In this document: positions 41,281 to 50,893 of the stretch, one piece after another
Numbering within the stretch: position 1 is the first letter of the stretch
Layout of the letters: each line of letters starts with the position of its first letter
NCBI GenBank assembly: GCA_018435055.1
Contig: JAHDOA010000021.1
Coordinates: 1 to 54,644 of the forward strand
Direction of reading: 5' to 3'
Source: Pelotomaculum sp.
GTDB lineage: Bacteria > Bacillota > Desulfotomaculia > Desulfotomaculales > Pelotomaculaceae
DNA length: 54,644 bases
The notes under the pieces: model-generated
What the model was told of the DNA's origin: nothing
The model's input: the letters and a program-made list of their open reading frames with translations, nothing else
Database searches by the model: none
Program-made: the position numbers and the translations under genes

Positions 41281-41420
41281 TGACTTTTACTAAAAATTCA
41301 GCTCTGGTGAAGAACGTCTGGGTGCCACTTATTCTGGCTGGGATTTATACAGTGGAGCAAGTACCGGCACTAGGAAACCTTAAAACAGTGGTACAGCAAG
41401 TATTAGCGGAGATGGAGTAA
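41280..41420 (+). CDS. CD1375/XkdX-like small phage protein
   Basis: A 46-residue protein, ATG at 41280 overlapping the previous stop (taATG), with GGAGGTGAAGCG upstream. The core VPLILAGIYTVEQVPALGNL resembles the tiny CD1375-family proteins found after fibre genes in Clostridial phages. It has no known function. A terminator-like hairpin begins inside its stop codon. Confidence 0.6.
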   Translation: MTFTKNSALVKNVWVPLILAGIYTVEQVPALGNLKTVVQQVLAEME

Positions 41421-41444
41421 CACCTTGAGAGGGGTGTTTTTTTT
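41419..41444 (+). terminator. Hairpin and U-run abutting the 41445 start
   Basis: AACACC pairs with GGTGTT around TTGAGAGG, then six T run directly into ATG 41445. It is either a partial terminator or an element that feeds initiation. Confidence 0.6.
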
Positions 41445-42542
41445 ATGCAACCAATTAGAATATTGACTCCAACACTTGATTTACTGGGAGAGGTAGACAA
41501 CTATCTCTCCCTTTCCTTTTGCCGCAGTTACCACATGCCTGGTGAATTTCAGCTGGTGACAAACTGCAAGGTGCAAAATGCTGATCAGCTTGAAATCAAC
41601 AACCTAGTCATGCTAGGGGCCGACCCACACAAGACTGGCATTATCCGGCACAAGGAAATCAAAACCGGTGAACGGGGCGAAGAAATACTCACTGTTAAAG
41701 GCTACACCCTGGGCACTATCACCCGGCAGCGCATCACCATCCCACCGGTCGGGCAAGCCTACGACATCCTGGAAGCTGATGCGGAAACGGTGATGAAGCA
41801 TTACGTGCAGCGTAACTGCTTAGACCTGGATGGGATGGCCTTTCCCCTACTCGTTATTGGGGACAACCAACGCCGAGGACCTACGCTTAAATGGCAGAGC
41901 CGGTATAAGAACCTGGAAGAAGAGCTGGAGAGCATAAGCAGACTGACCGGTCTAGGGTGGCACATCTACCCGGACGTCCAATCAAAGAAGTGGATATTTG
42001 ACGTATATAATGGAAGGGATTTTTCAGCGGGCCAACAAAACAGCCCACCCGTCATCTTCTCCCCTGAGTTTGAAAACATCAGCTCCCAGGAATTTACCGA
42101 CAGTTTGATGGATTACGGGAACTATGCCATAGTAGCCGGACAGGGTGAAGGGGTAGACCGGGAGATTGTCATGCTGGGCAGTGATGCTAACGGCCTTGAC
42201 CGCCATGTTATCTTTGTCGATGCCAGGGATATTGAAAATGCAGCTGACCTACCGGGACGGGGTGAAACAAAGCTAGCCGAGCATCAACGGATTATTTCCT
42301 TTCAATCGGAGGTCTTGACCAGCGGCCCTTTCCAGTATGGGGTTGACTGGGGCGTTGGCGATATTGTAACAGTGCAAAATAAAGGCTGGAACCTAACCAT
42401 GGATGCCCGGATTACTGAGGTAGCGGAAGTCTATGAGGCCAGTGGCTTTAAGCTTAATGTGACTTTTGGCAACAGCCTACCCACCTTGTCTCAAAAATTA
42501 AAATCTACCTTAGGGGAATTCAAAACGGAAAGCACTCGTTAA
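41445..42542 (+). CDS. Siphovirus Gp37-like tail protein
   Basis: A 365-residue protein of the ReqiPepy6 Gp37-like family, related to the tail-associated hub. RILTPTLDLLGEVDNYLSLS, KEIKTGERGEEILTVKGYTL and QRITIPPVGQAYD are characteristic. It usually lies directly after Dit; here it comes after the fibre genes. The only purine-rich site, GAGGGG, is inside the preceding hairpin. It probably forms the tail-tip hub or acts in cell-wall passage; no endopeptidase domain is visible. Confidence 0.82.
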   Translation: MQPIRILTPTLDLLGEVDNYLSLSFCRSYHMPGEFQLVTNCKVQNADQLEINNLVMLGADPHKTGIIRHKEIKTGERGEEILTVKGYTLGTITRQRITIPPVGQAYDILEADAETVMKHYVQRNCLDLDGMAFPLLVIGDNQRRGPTLKWQSRYKNLEEELESISRLTGLGWHIYPDVQSKKWIFDVYNGRDFSAGQQNSPPVIFSPEFENISSQEFTDSLMDYGNYAIVAGQGEGVDREIVMLGSDANGLDRHVIFVDARDIENAADLPGRGETKLAEHQRIISFQSEVLTSGPFQYGVDWGVGDIVTVQNKGWNLTMDARITEVAEVYEASGFKLNVTFGNSLPTLSQKLKSTLGEFKTESTR

Positions 42543-42575
42543 GGGTGTTTTTTATATTGAGGGGAGGATGTAAAC

Positions 42576-42977
42576 GTGAAGGATTTTATTAACACCTTGC
42601 AGCTAATCTTTACCGCTACCGGCGGCTACATCGGCTATTTCTTAGGTGGCTTTGATGGACTGATTTATGCTCTGGTGGCTTTTGTGGTCATTGATTATAT
42701 TACCGGTTTGATGGCAGCCGTTATTGAAAAGAAGCTGTCCAGTGACATCGGTTTCCGGGGGATTTTCAAAAAGGTACTCATATTTACCCTGGTAGGCATC
42801 GGCCATACCATTGATTTCTACTTGATTGAAAAAGGCAGTGCCGTCCGTACCGCTGTGATTTTCTTTTATTTGTCCAATGAGGGCTTGAGTATCATGGAGA
42901 ACGCCGCCAAGGTGGGGCTGCCCATACCGGAGAAGCTGAGGGTGGTATTTACAGAACTTAAGAAGGGAGATGATTAA
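42576..42977 (+). CDS. Holin (phage_holin_4 family)
   Basis: A 133-residue membrane protein with about three transmembrane segments (FTATGGYIGYFLGGFDGLIY, then LVAFVVIDYITGLMAA and ILIFTLVGIGHTID-like KVLIFTLVGIGHTIDFYLI). YITGLMAAVIEKKLSSDIGF is the signature of the family. It opens the membrane so that the amidase encoded right after it can reach the wall. GGGGAGGATG precedes the ATG. Confidence 0.92.
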   Translation: MKDFINTLQLIFTATGGYIGYFLGGFDGLIYALVAFVVIDYITGLMAAVIEKKLSSDIGFRGIFKKVLIFTLVGIGHTIDFYLIEKGSAVRTAVIFFYLSNEGLSIMENAAKVGLPIPEKLRVVFTELKKGDD

Positions 42978-43661
42978 GTGGCTAAGGTTTGTCTGGATGC
43001 GGGACACGGGGGTGAACCGGGTGCTGTATATAAAGGAAGAAAAGAGTCCGATGATAACTTGGCTCTTGGCCGGGCAGTGGCCACAGAGCTAAGGCGGCAC
43101 GGGGTAATTGTGGACGAAACTAGAACCGAAGATAAAACAGTTAGCCTAAATGATAGAAGTGCCTTTGAAAACAAAGGCAGCTACGATTACTTCATCTCCT
43201 TCCACCGTAATGCCTTTAAACCAGAGCAGGCCAAGGGTGTGGAAACCTACACTTATTTGAATCCAGGGGCCAAGGCCAAAGGGCTAGCGGACAAAATACA
43301 GGCAGCATTGGTGGGCGTTGGTTTTACCAACCGAGGCGTTAAGACGGCTAACTTCCATGTCCTTCGAGAAACAAAAGCACCAGCGGTATTGATGGAAGTG
43401 GGCTTTATCGACAATAAGGGGGACAACCAGTTATTCGATACCAAAAGGGATGAGATAGTGGCGGCCATAACGGGGGCAATCTTAGCTCAATTGGGGATTG
43501 CATACAGTCCACCTACGATACCACCACCCCAGCAGCAAACCGGCCAAGTTTTATACAGGGTAATGGCAGGCTCCTATGCGGTCAGGGAAAACGCTGAAAG
43601 GCAGGTACAGAAACTAAAAGCCGCTGGTTTTGATGCCACCATTATGATATTTAAGCCTTAA
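42978..43661 (+). CDS. N-acetylmuramoyl-L-alanine amidase with SPOR domain (endolysin)
   Basis: A 227-residue lysin starting at GTG 42978. The Amidase_3 zinc ligands and catalytic Glu are visible in CLDAGHGGEPGA, YFISFHRNAF and APAVLMEVGFIDN. A short proline/glutamine linker leads to a C-terminal SPOR domain (VLYRVMAGSYAVRENAERQV), which binds denuded glycan. The same architecture is common in Clostridial prophages. The start directly follows the holin stop. Confidence 0.93.
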   Translation: MAKVCLDAGHGGEPGAVYKGRKESDDNLALGRAVATELRRHGVIVDETRTEDKTVSLNDRSAFENKGSYDYFISFHRNAFKPEQAKGVETYTYLNPGAKAKGLADKIQAALVGVGFTNRGVKTANFHVLRETKAPAVLMEVGFIDNKGDNQLFDTKRDEIVAAITGAILAQLGIAYSPPTIPPPQQQTGQVLYRVMAGSYAVRENAERQVQKLKAAGFDATIMIFKP

Positions 43662-43777
43662 AGCTTATTTTTTTTACGCTACAATCCTTAACTTTTCTAA
43701 GTTGAATTACAGGTAATTATAACTTGATGTTATCCCAATGTAACGGTAACATGTCACCTACTGAAGGAGGGAGAGAA

Positions 43778-44635
43778 ATGCTACTAAACCAAGCAATCCA
43801 GGGCTTTACAAAGTACATGCACCTTATTGATAGATCGCAGGAGACCATTCGGGGCTACGCCGCAGAGCTTAGAGGGTTTAATAACTTTTTGACCGTCAAG
43901 CACAACTGCCCGGTGTATTTAGAAGATATTGTGCTTCAGGATTTGGAAGACTACCTGTTGCATGAAAAGGAAAGAGGGGCAGCATCAGCCAGCAGAAGCC
44001 GCTCTTTATACATTCTACGAAGTTTTTACAACTACTGCTGCAGGAAGGATTTATGCGCCAAGAACATTGCCAGCTTACTGGAACCTGTGAAAATCAAGCA
44101 AAAAGAACGAGAGTTTATCACCGAAGATGAGCTTGGAGAACTGGTAGCCGCCATTGAGCAGCCAGTTATTAAAACCGTAGTCCAAGCCATGTTTTACACC
44201 GGTGGCCGGATTTCAGAGATGATCCACCTGACACTTGAGGATGTGGATCTGGAAAATCGGGTGCTACACATCATTGACGGCAAGGGCGGCAAAGACCGGG
44301 ATGTGCCCATCAATGATAAGCTACACCGGATTTTGACCCACTACCTAGAGCACATCCGGGACGCACATTCAAATCGCTTTTTTGCACTAACCAGAACCGG
44401 CAAAGTGTCGGCCAGCTATATCAACCACTGGATTCATACCGCAGTAGAGGAATTGGGCTGGGACAAGGACATCAGCGCCCACGTGCTTCGGCACTCCTTT
44501 GGCTCCAACCTGCTGGAGAAAGGGGCCTCGGTGGTGAGCATTCAAAAGCTGCTGGGCCACTCAAGCCTTAGGGTAACGTCAAGATATCTGCACCAGGACA
44601 CGGATAAGCTGACTGAAGCGGTTAATCTTTTATAG
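43778..44635 (+). CDS. Tyrosine recombinase (phage integrase)
   Basis: A 285-residue XerC/D-like integrase. Catalytic residues are Arg144 (GGRISEM), Lys in DGKGGKDRDVPI, His235 and Arg238 (HVLRHSFG), His261 (LLGHSSL) and Tyr270 (SRYLHQ). A SAM-like N-terminal core-binding domain precedes them. ATG 43778 with GGAGGGAG upstream is chosen; a longer in-frame start at 43724 has no ribosome site. An imperfect inverted repeat ATGTTATC/GGTAACAT (43727-43752) lies just before it and could be an operator. Its place after the lysis genes marks the right end of the prophage. Confidence 0.92.
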   Translation: MLLNQAIQGFTKYMHLIDRSQETIRGYAAELRGFNNFLTVKHNCPVYLEDIVLQDLEDYLLHEKERGAASASRSRSLYILRSFYNYCCRKDLCAKNIASLLEPVKIKQKEREFITEDELGELVAAIEQPVIKTVVQAMFYTGGRISEMIHLTLEDVDLENRVLHIIDGKGGKDRDVPINDKLHRILTHYLEHIRDAHSNRFFALTRTGKVSASYINHWIHTAVEELGWDKDISAHVLRHSFGSNLLEKGASVVSIQKLLGHSSLRVTSRYLHQDTDKLTEAVNLL

Positions 44636-44649
44636 GGAGGGATTAAACC

Positions 44650-45417
44650 ATGGAACCGATTTATGATGAGAAGGTTAAACGAATTATTGAAATGCTGAAA
44701 TTCAAGACCCGTGATGAAGTGGCGGCAGAGCTGAAATACAAGAGTTGGAAAAGCCTTGATATGTATATGCGCCGGAAGAACTTTACTTTCGACAGCCAGC
44801 AAGGGCAGTATTTCCCCAGGAAGAACAGGGTGCAAAAACCAGACCCCAAAAGCTATGCGCCAACTAAGGTAGCCAGTATCATCACTGCCTTTGAGGCTGA
44901 GGGCATTGACCCAAGGATGGTGGCCAGGCAAGAGGGATTTACCGACCACCGGGAAATGGCGGAATACATGAAAACCAAGGGCTATGAGTGGAACATCCAT
45001 AAAAACAACTACGTCAAGACTGTGGGCAGGGTTGATGTGCCGGTGTCGGTTAGTCAGCCAGAAACGGAGCCAATCAACCCGCCAGTGCCAGCACCAGTTA
45101 TTCAACCAACCAGCGGGGAAATTCCGGAGGGGCTAGAAGAATATCTGCCCTTCCTCCGCTATCTCTACGAAAATCGGGATGAACTGTACCAGTTGCTCAC
45201 CGGCACCAGAGATGATGGTATAATTCCGAGGTATGCTCTGCCGGGGGAAGTCAGGACGAAAGCCATTTATATGAGTGAGGTTATCGCCAAGCTAGCCGGA
45301 GAATTTAGCAAGGAAAAGAAGGTTGCCTTAAAGGAGGTCATGGAAGGGGCACTGGTGGAATACCTAATGAAGTACGGGTTTAAGCGGGAGGTGGAAACTC
45401 TCTTGAGAAACCAGTAA
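44650..45417 (+). CDS. Integrase-linked hypothetical protein
   Basis: A 255-residue protein 14 bp after the integrase. The N-terminal 80 residues (VKRIIEMLKFKTRDEVAAEL, then SWKSLDMYMRRKNFTFDS) resemble a helix-turn-helix repeated once more near residues 78-118. A proline-rich linker follows, then a C-terminal helical part (MSEVIAKLAGEFSKEKKVAL) like a ribbon-helix-helix or dimerisation module. It may be a DNA-binding accessory of the integrase, for example in choosing integration or excision. I do not recognise a named family. Confidence 0.6.
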   Translation: MEPIYDEKVKRIIEMLKFKTRDEVAAELKYKSWKSLDMYMRRKNFTFDSQQGQYFPRKNRVQKPDPKSYAPTKVASIITAFEAEGIDPRMVARQEGFTDHREMAEYMKTKGYEWNIHKNNYVKTVGRVDVPVSVSQPETEPINPPVPAPVIQPTSGEIPEGLEEYLPFLRYLYENRDELYQLLTGTRDDGIIPRYALPGEVRTKAIYMSEVIAKLAGEFSKEKKVALKEVMEGALVEYLMKYGFKREVETLLRNQ

Positions 45418-45445
45418 AAATATTTAATCCACGGGTGTATTTTTA

Positions 45446-45454
45446 TGGTATAAT
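45446..45454 (+). promoter_or_regulatory. Extended -10 promoter before the Rpn gene
   Basis: TGGTATAAT (TGn plus a perfect -10 at 45449-45454), with no good -35. A second TATAAT occurs at 45469. The gene has an independent promoter. Confidence 0.55.
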
Positions 45455-45494
45455 GTTTAGTTACCAGGTATAATAAAAAGAGAGGGGGGCGGTC

Positions 45495-46391
45495 ATGTCA
45501 TATGAAACAAGGCCCCAAGCCTATGATGAAACCATTAAGATTTTAGAGAAGAAAGACCATAGAGGCATTGCAGAATTTATTTTACCATCAGTAAAAGATG
45601 CAGAAGAAGTTGCCCTTGAGCATACTAAACTATCCGTACCTGATATTAGGGAAATGGATTATCTGGCTAAAATTAAATTAAACCAGGAAAACTTTATTCT
45701 TCACATCGAATTTGAATCGGCCTACCGCAGCAATATTGAAATGCAAAAAAGGATGCTCAGGTATTACACATACATTAAATGGCACAATGACCTGCCCATT
45801 TACCAGGTGCTTGTACTACTGAAGAAACCGGATAATGTTAAACGCATCAAAAATGGTATTAATAGCAGGGTGCAGGGCCTGGATATCATGAGATACCGGT
45901 ACGGCGTAATTAAAGCATACGAGATCGATAAATATGAAGTGTTAGCCCAAAAGCAAGTGGTGCTCTACCCACTTCGGGTGTTCATGAAGCATGATAGCGA
46001 AAGCGAAGAAGAACATATCCAGGAATGTTTAACGGTGACGGAGGGGTTGGAGGACAAAGACTATTATTTCCTCACTTTGGAGTGCATCAAAAGACTGTAC
46101 CAAAAAGGCAAGTATGAAAAATTTGTAAAGGAGGAGATCCTTATGCAATCCGCTTTATATAAAGAGCCTTATGAAAAGGGTTTGGGCGAAGGTATAGAAA
46201 AAGGCAGGAGAGAAGGTGAAACGGAGACTCTTGCTAGGGCTGTAATAAAATTTTTGGTGAAGAAATTCGATTTTGTACCCGAGGATTTGAAACAGGGAAT
46301 ATCAAAACTGGATGCACCAACACTTGACGTAATTCTTGATAGGGTTTTGGATTTTGAAAAACTGGATGATGTAAAAAAATATATCCAGTAA
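45495..46391 (+). CDS. Rpn/PDDEXK_2-like nuclease family protein
   Basis: A 298-residue protein of the Rpn/YhgA-like and DUF4351-type PD-(D/E)XK families. ENFILHIEFESAYRSNIEMQ is the core active-site strand, followed by RMLRYYTYIKWHNDLPIYQV. The C-terminal tail with EKGLGEGIEKGRREGETETL is the usual low-complexity helix ending in a DUF4351-like domain. Escherichia coli Rpn proteins promote recA-independent recombination. It may be cargo at the prophage end or a host gene. GAGAGGGGGGC precedes the ATG. Known relatives often occur in many copies per genome. Confidence 0.82.
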   Translation: MSYETRPQAYDETIKILEKKDHRGIAEFILPSVKDAEEVALEHTKLSVPDIREMDYLAKIKLNQENFILHIEFESAYRSNIEMQKRMLRYYTYIKWHNDLPIYQVLVLLKKPDNVKRIKNGINSRVQGLDIMRYRYGVIKAYEIDKYEVLAQKQVVLYPLRVFMKHDSESEEEHIQECLTVTEGLEDKDYYFLTLECIKRLYQKGKYEKFVKEEILMQSALYKEPYEKGLGEGIEKGRREGETETLARAVIKFLVKKFDFVPEDLKQGISKLDAPTLDVILDRVLDFEKLDDVKKYIQ

Positions 46392-46594
46392 ACACTATAA
46401 GGAACGATCATACTCCAGTGACCTACGGGCCTGGGGTTTTCTCTCAATATGTTGCAAATTCAACATTATCCCAAGAAAATCTATTATGAATAATTACCTA
46501 ATTTCACCTAACCTTATGGAACCTGCTACTAATAATTACCTGAATAACTACAATTGGAAGGTAAGAACCCCCTAAGCCTTGACACCATGCGGGT
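46392..46594 (+). other. Intergenic region with hairpin and candidate attR core
   Basis: No gene is visible. AACCCC (46566-46571) can pair with GGGGTT (46599-46604), forming a hairpin with a T-rich tail. CCATGCGGGT (46585-46594) matches 1672-1681. A reading frame truncated at its 5' end begins immediately after this sequence, so some junction lies here. Confidence 0.35.
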
Positions 46595-49500
46595 TTGCGG
46601 GGTTTTAAACATACAGTTTTCCCGTGCTTTAGTGCTATTAACGCTACAACAGTTCAAGTTGTTCTGGCTGAAGCTCCGGCAACAGAATTAACCAATGCTG
46701 ATGCCGCTCAATTTGCCATTAAAGTTAATGGCGCATCAGTAGACAATGCTACTGCAGTAGCCAAGTTGGCTTCTGACCTGACCGGCAAGACCTACAGACT
46801 GACTATCGCTACACTGGCCGGACAGCAGGGTAGCCTATCGGTGAACGGAACTGAGGCTGCTGTTGCAGCTGGTAAAGCCTTTGCTTTTGACTTCAAAGTT
46901 CCTGAAGTAACATCAATCGTTGCTAAAGGAACTACAAGTGTAGAAGTAACATTTAACGAAAAATTAGATCCTGCAGCTACGAACATTGCAACTACTAACT
47001 TCACTGCAAAAGCAGTAGTTGGTGGTGCCCCTCTTACAACGGGAACCGCCGTATTGGATGCGACTGGAACAAAAGTTACTTTAACTTTTAGTGCAGGTAC
47101 CTTAACTGTTGCTGATTACGTGCTAGTATTGGGTGCAGCAGGTCCTCCAGCGGTTAATGTTCAAGACGTAGCTGGAAACGGCATCTACAACGGAACGGAA
47201 GTTTCTTTCAGGCCGTCAGCTGAACAATTACAGGATAAATCGGCTCCGGCATTAACCAAAGCTATATACGACTCGGTTTCCGGTAAATTAACATTAACTT
47301 TAAACAAAAATGTTACAACTGCAGACGTTACAAAAATGTTGATCAACGACTATAGACTTACCGCAAATGATGTGAGTGTAATTGCGACTAACACAATCAC
47401 AATTACACTATCAGCTGCAAGTAAAACAGCCGTAAACGCATTGACAGGCACACTGACCTTAACATCAGAAAAAGATGCATACGGCGATGCTACTGCAAAA
47501 ACTAACGGTGAGACCTTTACCATTGCTAAGCAACAACCTGCTCTTATTTCAAGTGCAGCATATAACCAGGAAACAAATATCTTAGCTGTAACGTTTGACA
47601 TGCCTGTAACTCTTGACAATGCAACGTTTGCAGAGATTGGTGTTGCCGATGGAACAAAATCGACTGTAACCCAGGCAATGGCCGTAGAAACTCCGCTAAC
47701 AACTGCAAGAGCTACATGGACATTTGATTGCAGTGCCATTGCTGCAACATACGAAGGTTACGGCAATGTTGGCACCCTTAGTAAGATATTCATTCAAGCA
47801 GGTGCTGTTAAAAACGAAGCCGGCGTAGCCAACGTAGCAGGTCAAGAAACCTATGCAAAAGGTGTTGCAGTAACTTATACTGCCGACGTTACTAAGCCAG
47901 TATTATCAAGTATCGAATGGAACAACAACATTGATAATTTAGTATTTACATTTAGCGAAAAGATAGACCTTAATACAGCAGCAGCAGCGGTTGCGAATAT
48001 TAAACTGTGGGAAGCTAATGGTGTAGCGCTGACTGGATTTACTGACCTAACAGGCCTGGTTCCGACTGAAGGAGCTGGAACAAAAACTAAAACCCTTACA
48101 TTTGCTTTAACTGGCCCAAATGCTGCAAAAGCTGCAGCCATTGAACTTGCCATAAACACAGGTAAAACTGTAAAAGCAACTTTAGCGGCTGACATAGCAG
48201 TTGACGAAGCTGGTCTTAAAAACGTTGCTACAACCTATGCTACAGGAATGGTAATAACCTACAAGGATTACGATGCACCGGCAGTAAACCCTGCTGCAAC
48301 TGCATCCAACCAGAATCAGGTAGTTGTACAGTTCAATGAACCAGTTGACAAGACAACTGCGGAAACCTTAGTAAACTATACAATCACTGACTCTACCGCA
48401 GCTACTCTTGCAATTTCTAAGGCGGTACTACAAGCTGTAAACACCGCAACAGGTGTACAAGAAGTATACCTAACGACTGCAACCCAAACAGCAAATGCAC
48501 CGTATACCATAACAGTTAAGAACATCAAAGATTTAGCTGGAAACTTAATGGCTACAGGAACCGCAACATTTAACGGTTCGACTAAAACTGATGTAGATGC
48601 TTTAACAGTAGATGCGTTAGCGGTAGCTGCCCCCATTAATAGCAAAAACGACACATTAACAGTAACATTTAATGCTGCCCCCGACGTAACCCTTGCAACC
48701 AATGTTGCAAATTACGTTGTGTTACAGGCAGACACAAATGATGCTGCAGGATGGAACAATGCAACTCAAATTTCATTAACAAATGCTACAGCAGCGATGG
48801 TTCCAGGAACCCCCACTCAAGTTAAAATAACACTGGATGCTCCAAACCTTCAAAACAACAAGTGGTATAAAGTTGTTGCAACAAATATCACAACAGTAAC
48901 TGGAAAAGCCCTTGGAACAGCAGCCGGAGATAACGATGCAGTTATTCAACTAACTGCAGTAGCTGGCCCGGCTAAACCGGCAATGACAGTTTACCAAACA
49001 GCAGAAGGCGCAGTTAAGCTAGTGTTTGCTGAAGAATTACAATTAGCCCCAGCACAATTAGCTTCTAATTACACAGTAACTAAGGATGCTGATGGTACAC
49101 CTGCTACAATAGCGGTAACCAAAGCAACTTATACCTGGAATGCTGAAACCAAGAAAGCAACAGTAATCCTTGACCTTGCAAGTGCACCTGTAATCAATGT
49201 CACCGTAGCCTTGGATGCTAAAATTGTGAACCTTGCAGGAGTCTCAGTAGTAGCAAATCCAGATAAAGCTACTACATTAGCAGATAACGTTGCTCCATCA
49301 GTTGACACCGTTGTTGCAAAAGCTGTTGCTGATAAAGAGAATGACGTTATTACAATTACATTTAAGGACAGTGACATTCTTAAAGTAAGTGCTGAATTAG
49401 CAAGTAATTACGTTGTTAAAGATGCTCAAGGCAATGTAATACCATCCGCTAATTATGAAATTAAATTTACTGATGGTACCCCTGACGTAGTAACGCTTAC

Positions 49501-49972
49501 TTTCAAGGGAACGGGAGATAAAGCATACAACCTCCAAGATGGTCAGAATTACTCCGTAACGGTTAAAGATGTAGTGGATACATCGGGTAACACCATTGCT
49601 GAAACCACTAAGACAGTTACGTGGGATGCAGCAACTGATAAAACTGCACCAACACTAGGGGCAACAATTACGAGTGTTACTGCTGCTACAAATACCATAA
49701 CAGTAACGTGGGCAGAAGATGTAGATGCTACAACTGCTGCAACAGCAGCTAACTACAAAGTGGAATACAGTGCTTTAGGTACTTATGCAGACACTGTAAC
49801 CTACAATGTAATCTTCGCTTCTTACAGCGATAAAGTTGCCACATTAGTAGTAAGTGGAACCTTAGTTGATCCAACAACTCCTGCTAAATTAAAAGTAACT
49901 GCAACTAATGTTAAAGACTTGGCAGGTAACACTCAAACTACTGGCACTTCATCTGAAAAAGTTGGCGCATAA
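46595..49972 (+). pseudogene. S-layer / Ig-like repeat protein, 5'-truncated
   Basis: An open frame of 1125 codons encoding at least eight Ig-like repeats of about 100 residues. Strands like TSIVAKGTTSVEVTFNEKLD, LSSIEWNNNIDNLVFTFSEK and NPAATASNQNQVVVQFNEPV mark them. It starts in the middle of a repeat (AINATTVQVVLAEAP). There is no signal peptide or SLH anchor, no ribosome site at the TTG 46595, and a TGA stop lies just upstream in frame, so the 5' part is missing. Codon use is simple and alanine/threonine-rich, unlike the phage genes, as for abundant surface proteins. It could be a silent cassette. A strong terminator follows. Confidence 0.75.
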
Positions 49973-50027
49973 AAAGTGCGAAACGTTACTCTATAAGTTC
50001 ATAGGAACGAAATGAGTGGAGAAATTG

Positions 50028-50058
50028 GCCTCATGCCCAGCAAGGGTATGGGGCTTTT
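50028..50058 (+). terminator. Terminator after the S-layer-like gene
   Basis: GCCTCATGCCC pairs with GGGTATGGGGC around AGCAA, followed by TTTTC. Confidence 0.75.
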
Positions 50059-50071
50059 CTCTAACTCCTTT

Positions 50072-50341
50072 GTAAGCGTCAAACAGGCTATCTATATCAC
50101 CAAAGGTCACCTTCGGCAAACCCCTTTACCTTTTTGTACTGTCTCCGGATCAACCGTTTAAACTCCGCATCCGATAGATTATCGCCCACATCGACACCAC
50201 ATTCCGGTAAGCGTCAAACAGGCTATCTATATCACCAAAGGTCACCTTCGGCAAACCCCTTTACCTTTTTGTACTGTCTCCGGATTAACCGTTTAAACTC
50301 CGCATCCGATAGATTATCGCCCACATCGACACCACATTCCG
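50072..50341. repeat. 135-bp tandem direct duplication
   Basis: Positions 50072-50206 and 50207-50341 are the same 135 bases with one visible difference (CGGATC versus CGGATT). The second copy holds the 3' part of the reverse-strand gene 50232-50507; the first copy is an extra gene end beyond the stop codon. Confidence 0.93.
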
Positions 50342-50507
50342 AAAGCATATCATAAAAATATTCGGCATAGTCCCTATCTTCCCGGGCCATTTTCTTGTAA
50401 CAGTCGAGGATCTCCGTCTGAAAATCCAGTTCGAATATATGCCGGGGGGTTTTGCCTTTGAGAAACCCATTTACCAGTTCCATCATATAGTCAATATTCT
50501 TTCCCAT
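50232..50507 (-). CDS. Hypothetical protein behind an IS66 remnant
   Basis: A 91-residue acidic helical protein (NIDYMMELVNGFLKGKTPRH, then LSECGVDVGDNLSDAEFKRL). GGGAGGAAGACTGAT before the ATG at 50507 lies in the last codons of the IS66 transposase remnant, so both were once co-translated. Its last 36 codons are duplicated downstream. No domain is recognised; it may be a passenger or a host gene captured next to the IS. Confidence 0.6.
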   Translation of the reverse strand: MGKNIDYMMELVNGFLKGKTPRHIFELDFQTEILDCYKKMAREDRDYAEYFYDMLSECGVDVGDNLSDAEFKRLIRRQYKKVKGFAEGDLW

Positions 50508-50508
50508 A

Positions 50509-50775
50509 TCAGTCTTCCTCCCAGGCGAATTTTTTCAGATTTGTATCACCCGGTTGGGGGGTGAATATTTTTTCTGGGATAGCTGTACTACCGGGTAGGA
50601 AGTCTGTAACTGAAGCTATGTAACCCGCCCTTCCCAAATTAGGGGCATTTGTAAGAATCCATGTTAAATATTCAAATGGATTCAGGCCATTTTCTCTTGC
50701 GCTAACAATTAGGCTGTAATAGATGGCACTGGCCCTGGCGCCATTTGGCGTGTTTGCGAATAGCCAATTTTTTCT
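50509..50775 (-). pseudogene. IS66 transposase C-terminal remnant
   Basis: Reverse translation gives KNWLFANTPNGARASAIYYS, then LIVSARENGLNPFEYLTWIL and a short tail, which is the conserved C-terminal end of IS66-family TnpC. Only 88 codons remain. The break at 50775 adjoins palindromes belonging to the recombinase cassette that interrupted it. No function is expected. Confidence 0.85.
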
Positions 50776-50887
50776 CTTATGTTCTTGCGCACATAAGAGA
50801 AATTATGTTCCGAGTATATTTATGTGCTCAGCGTAAACGAAGCGCATTGCAACGCTTCGTTACCCATGGAAAGGTCAGCACATAAAT
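50774..50887. repeat. Nested palindromes at the recombinase cassette edge
   Basis: CTCTTATGT/ACATAAGAG (50774-50782 with 50791-50799) is a perfect 9-bp inverted repeat. ATTTATGTGCT/AGCACATAAAT (50818-50828 with 50877-50887) is 11 bp and perfect, and encloses AACGAAGCG/CGCTTCGTT (50836-50844 with 50853-50861). The motif TTATGT or its complement occurs five times. These lie just beyond the 3' end of the tyrosine recombinase remnant and look like its recombination sites. Confidence 0.7.
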
Positions 50888-50893
50888 GAATCG

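Noticed and set aside
46792-49377. Several reverse-strand open frames rich in Val, Ala and Ser within the S-layer-like gene
   Set aside because: They mirror the Ala/Thr-rich forward repeats; such antisense frames are expected from the codon composition.
50134-50355. Forward open frame with an internal protein repeat
   Set aside because: It is only the antisense reading of the 135-bp tandem duplication; the real gene is on the reverse strand.
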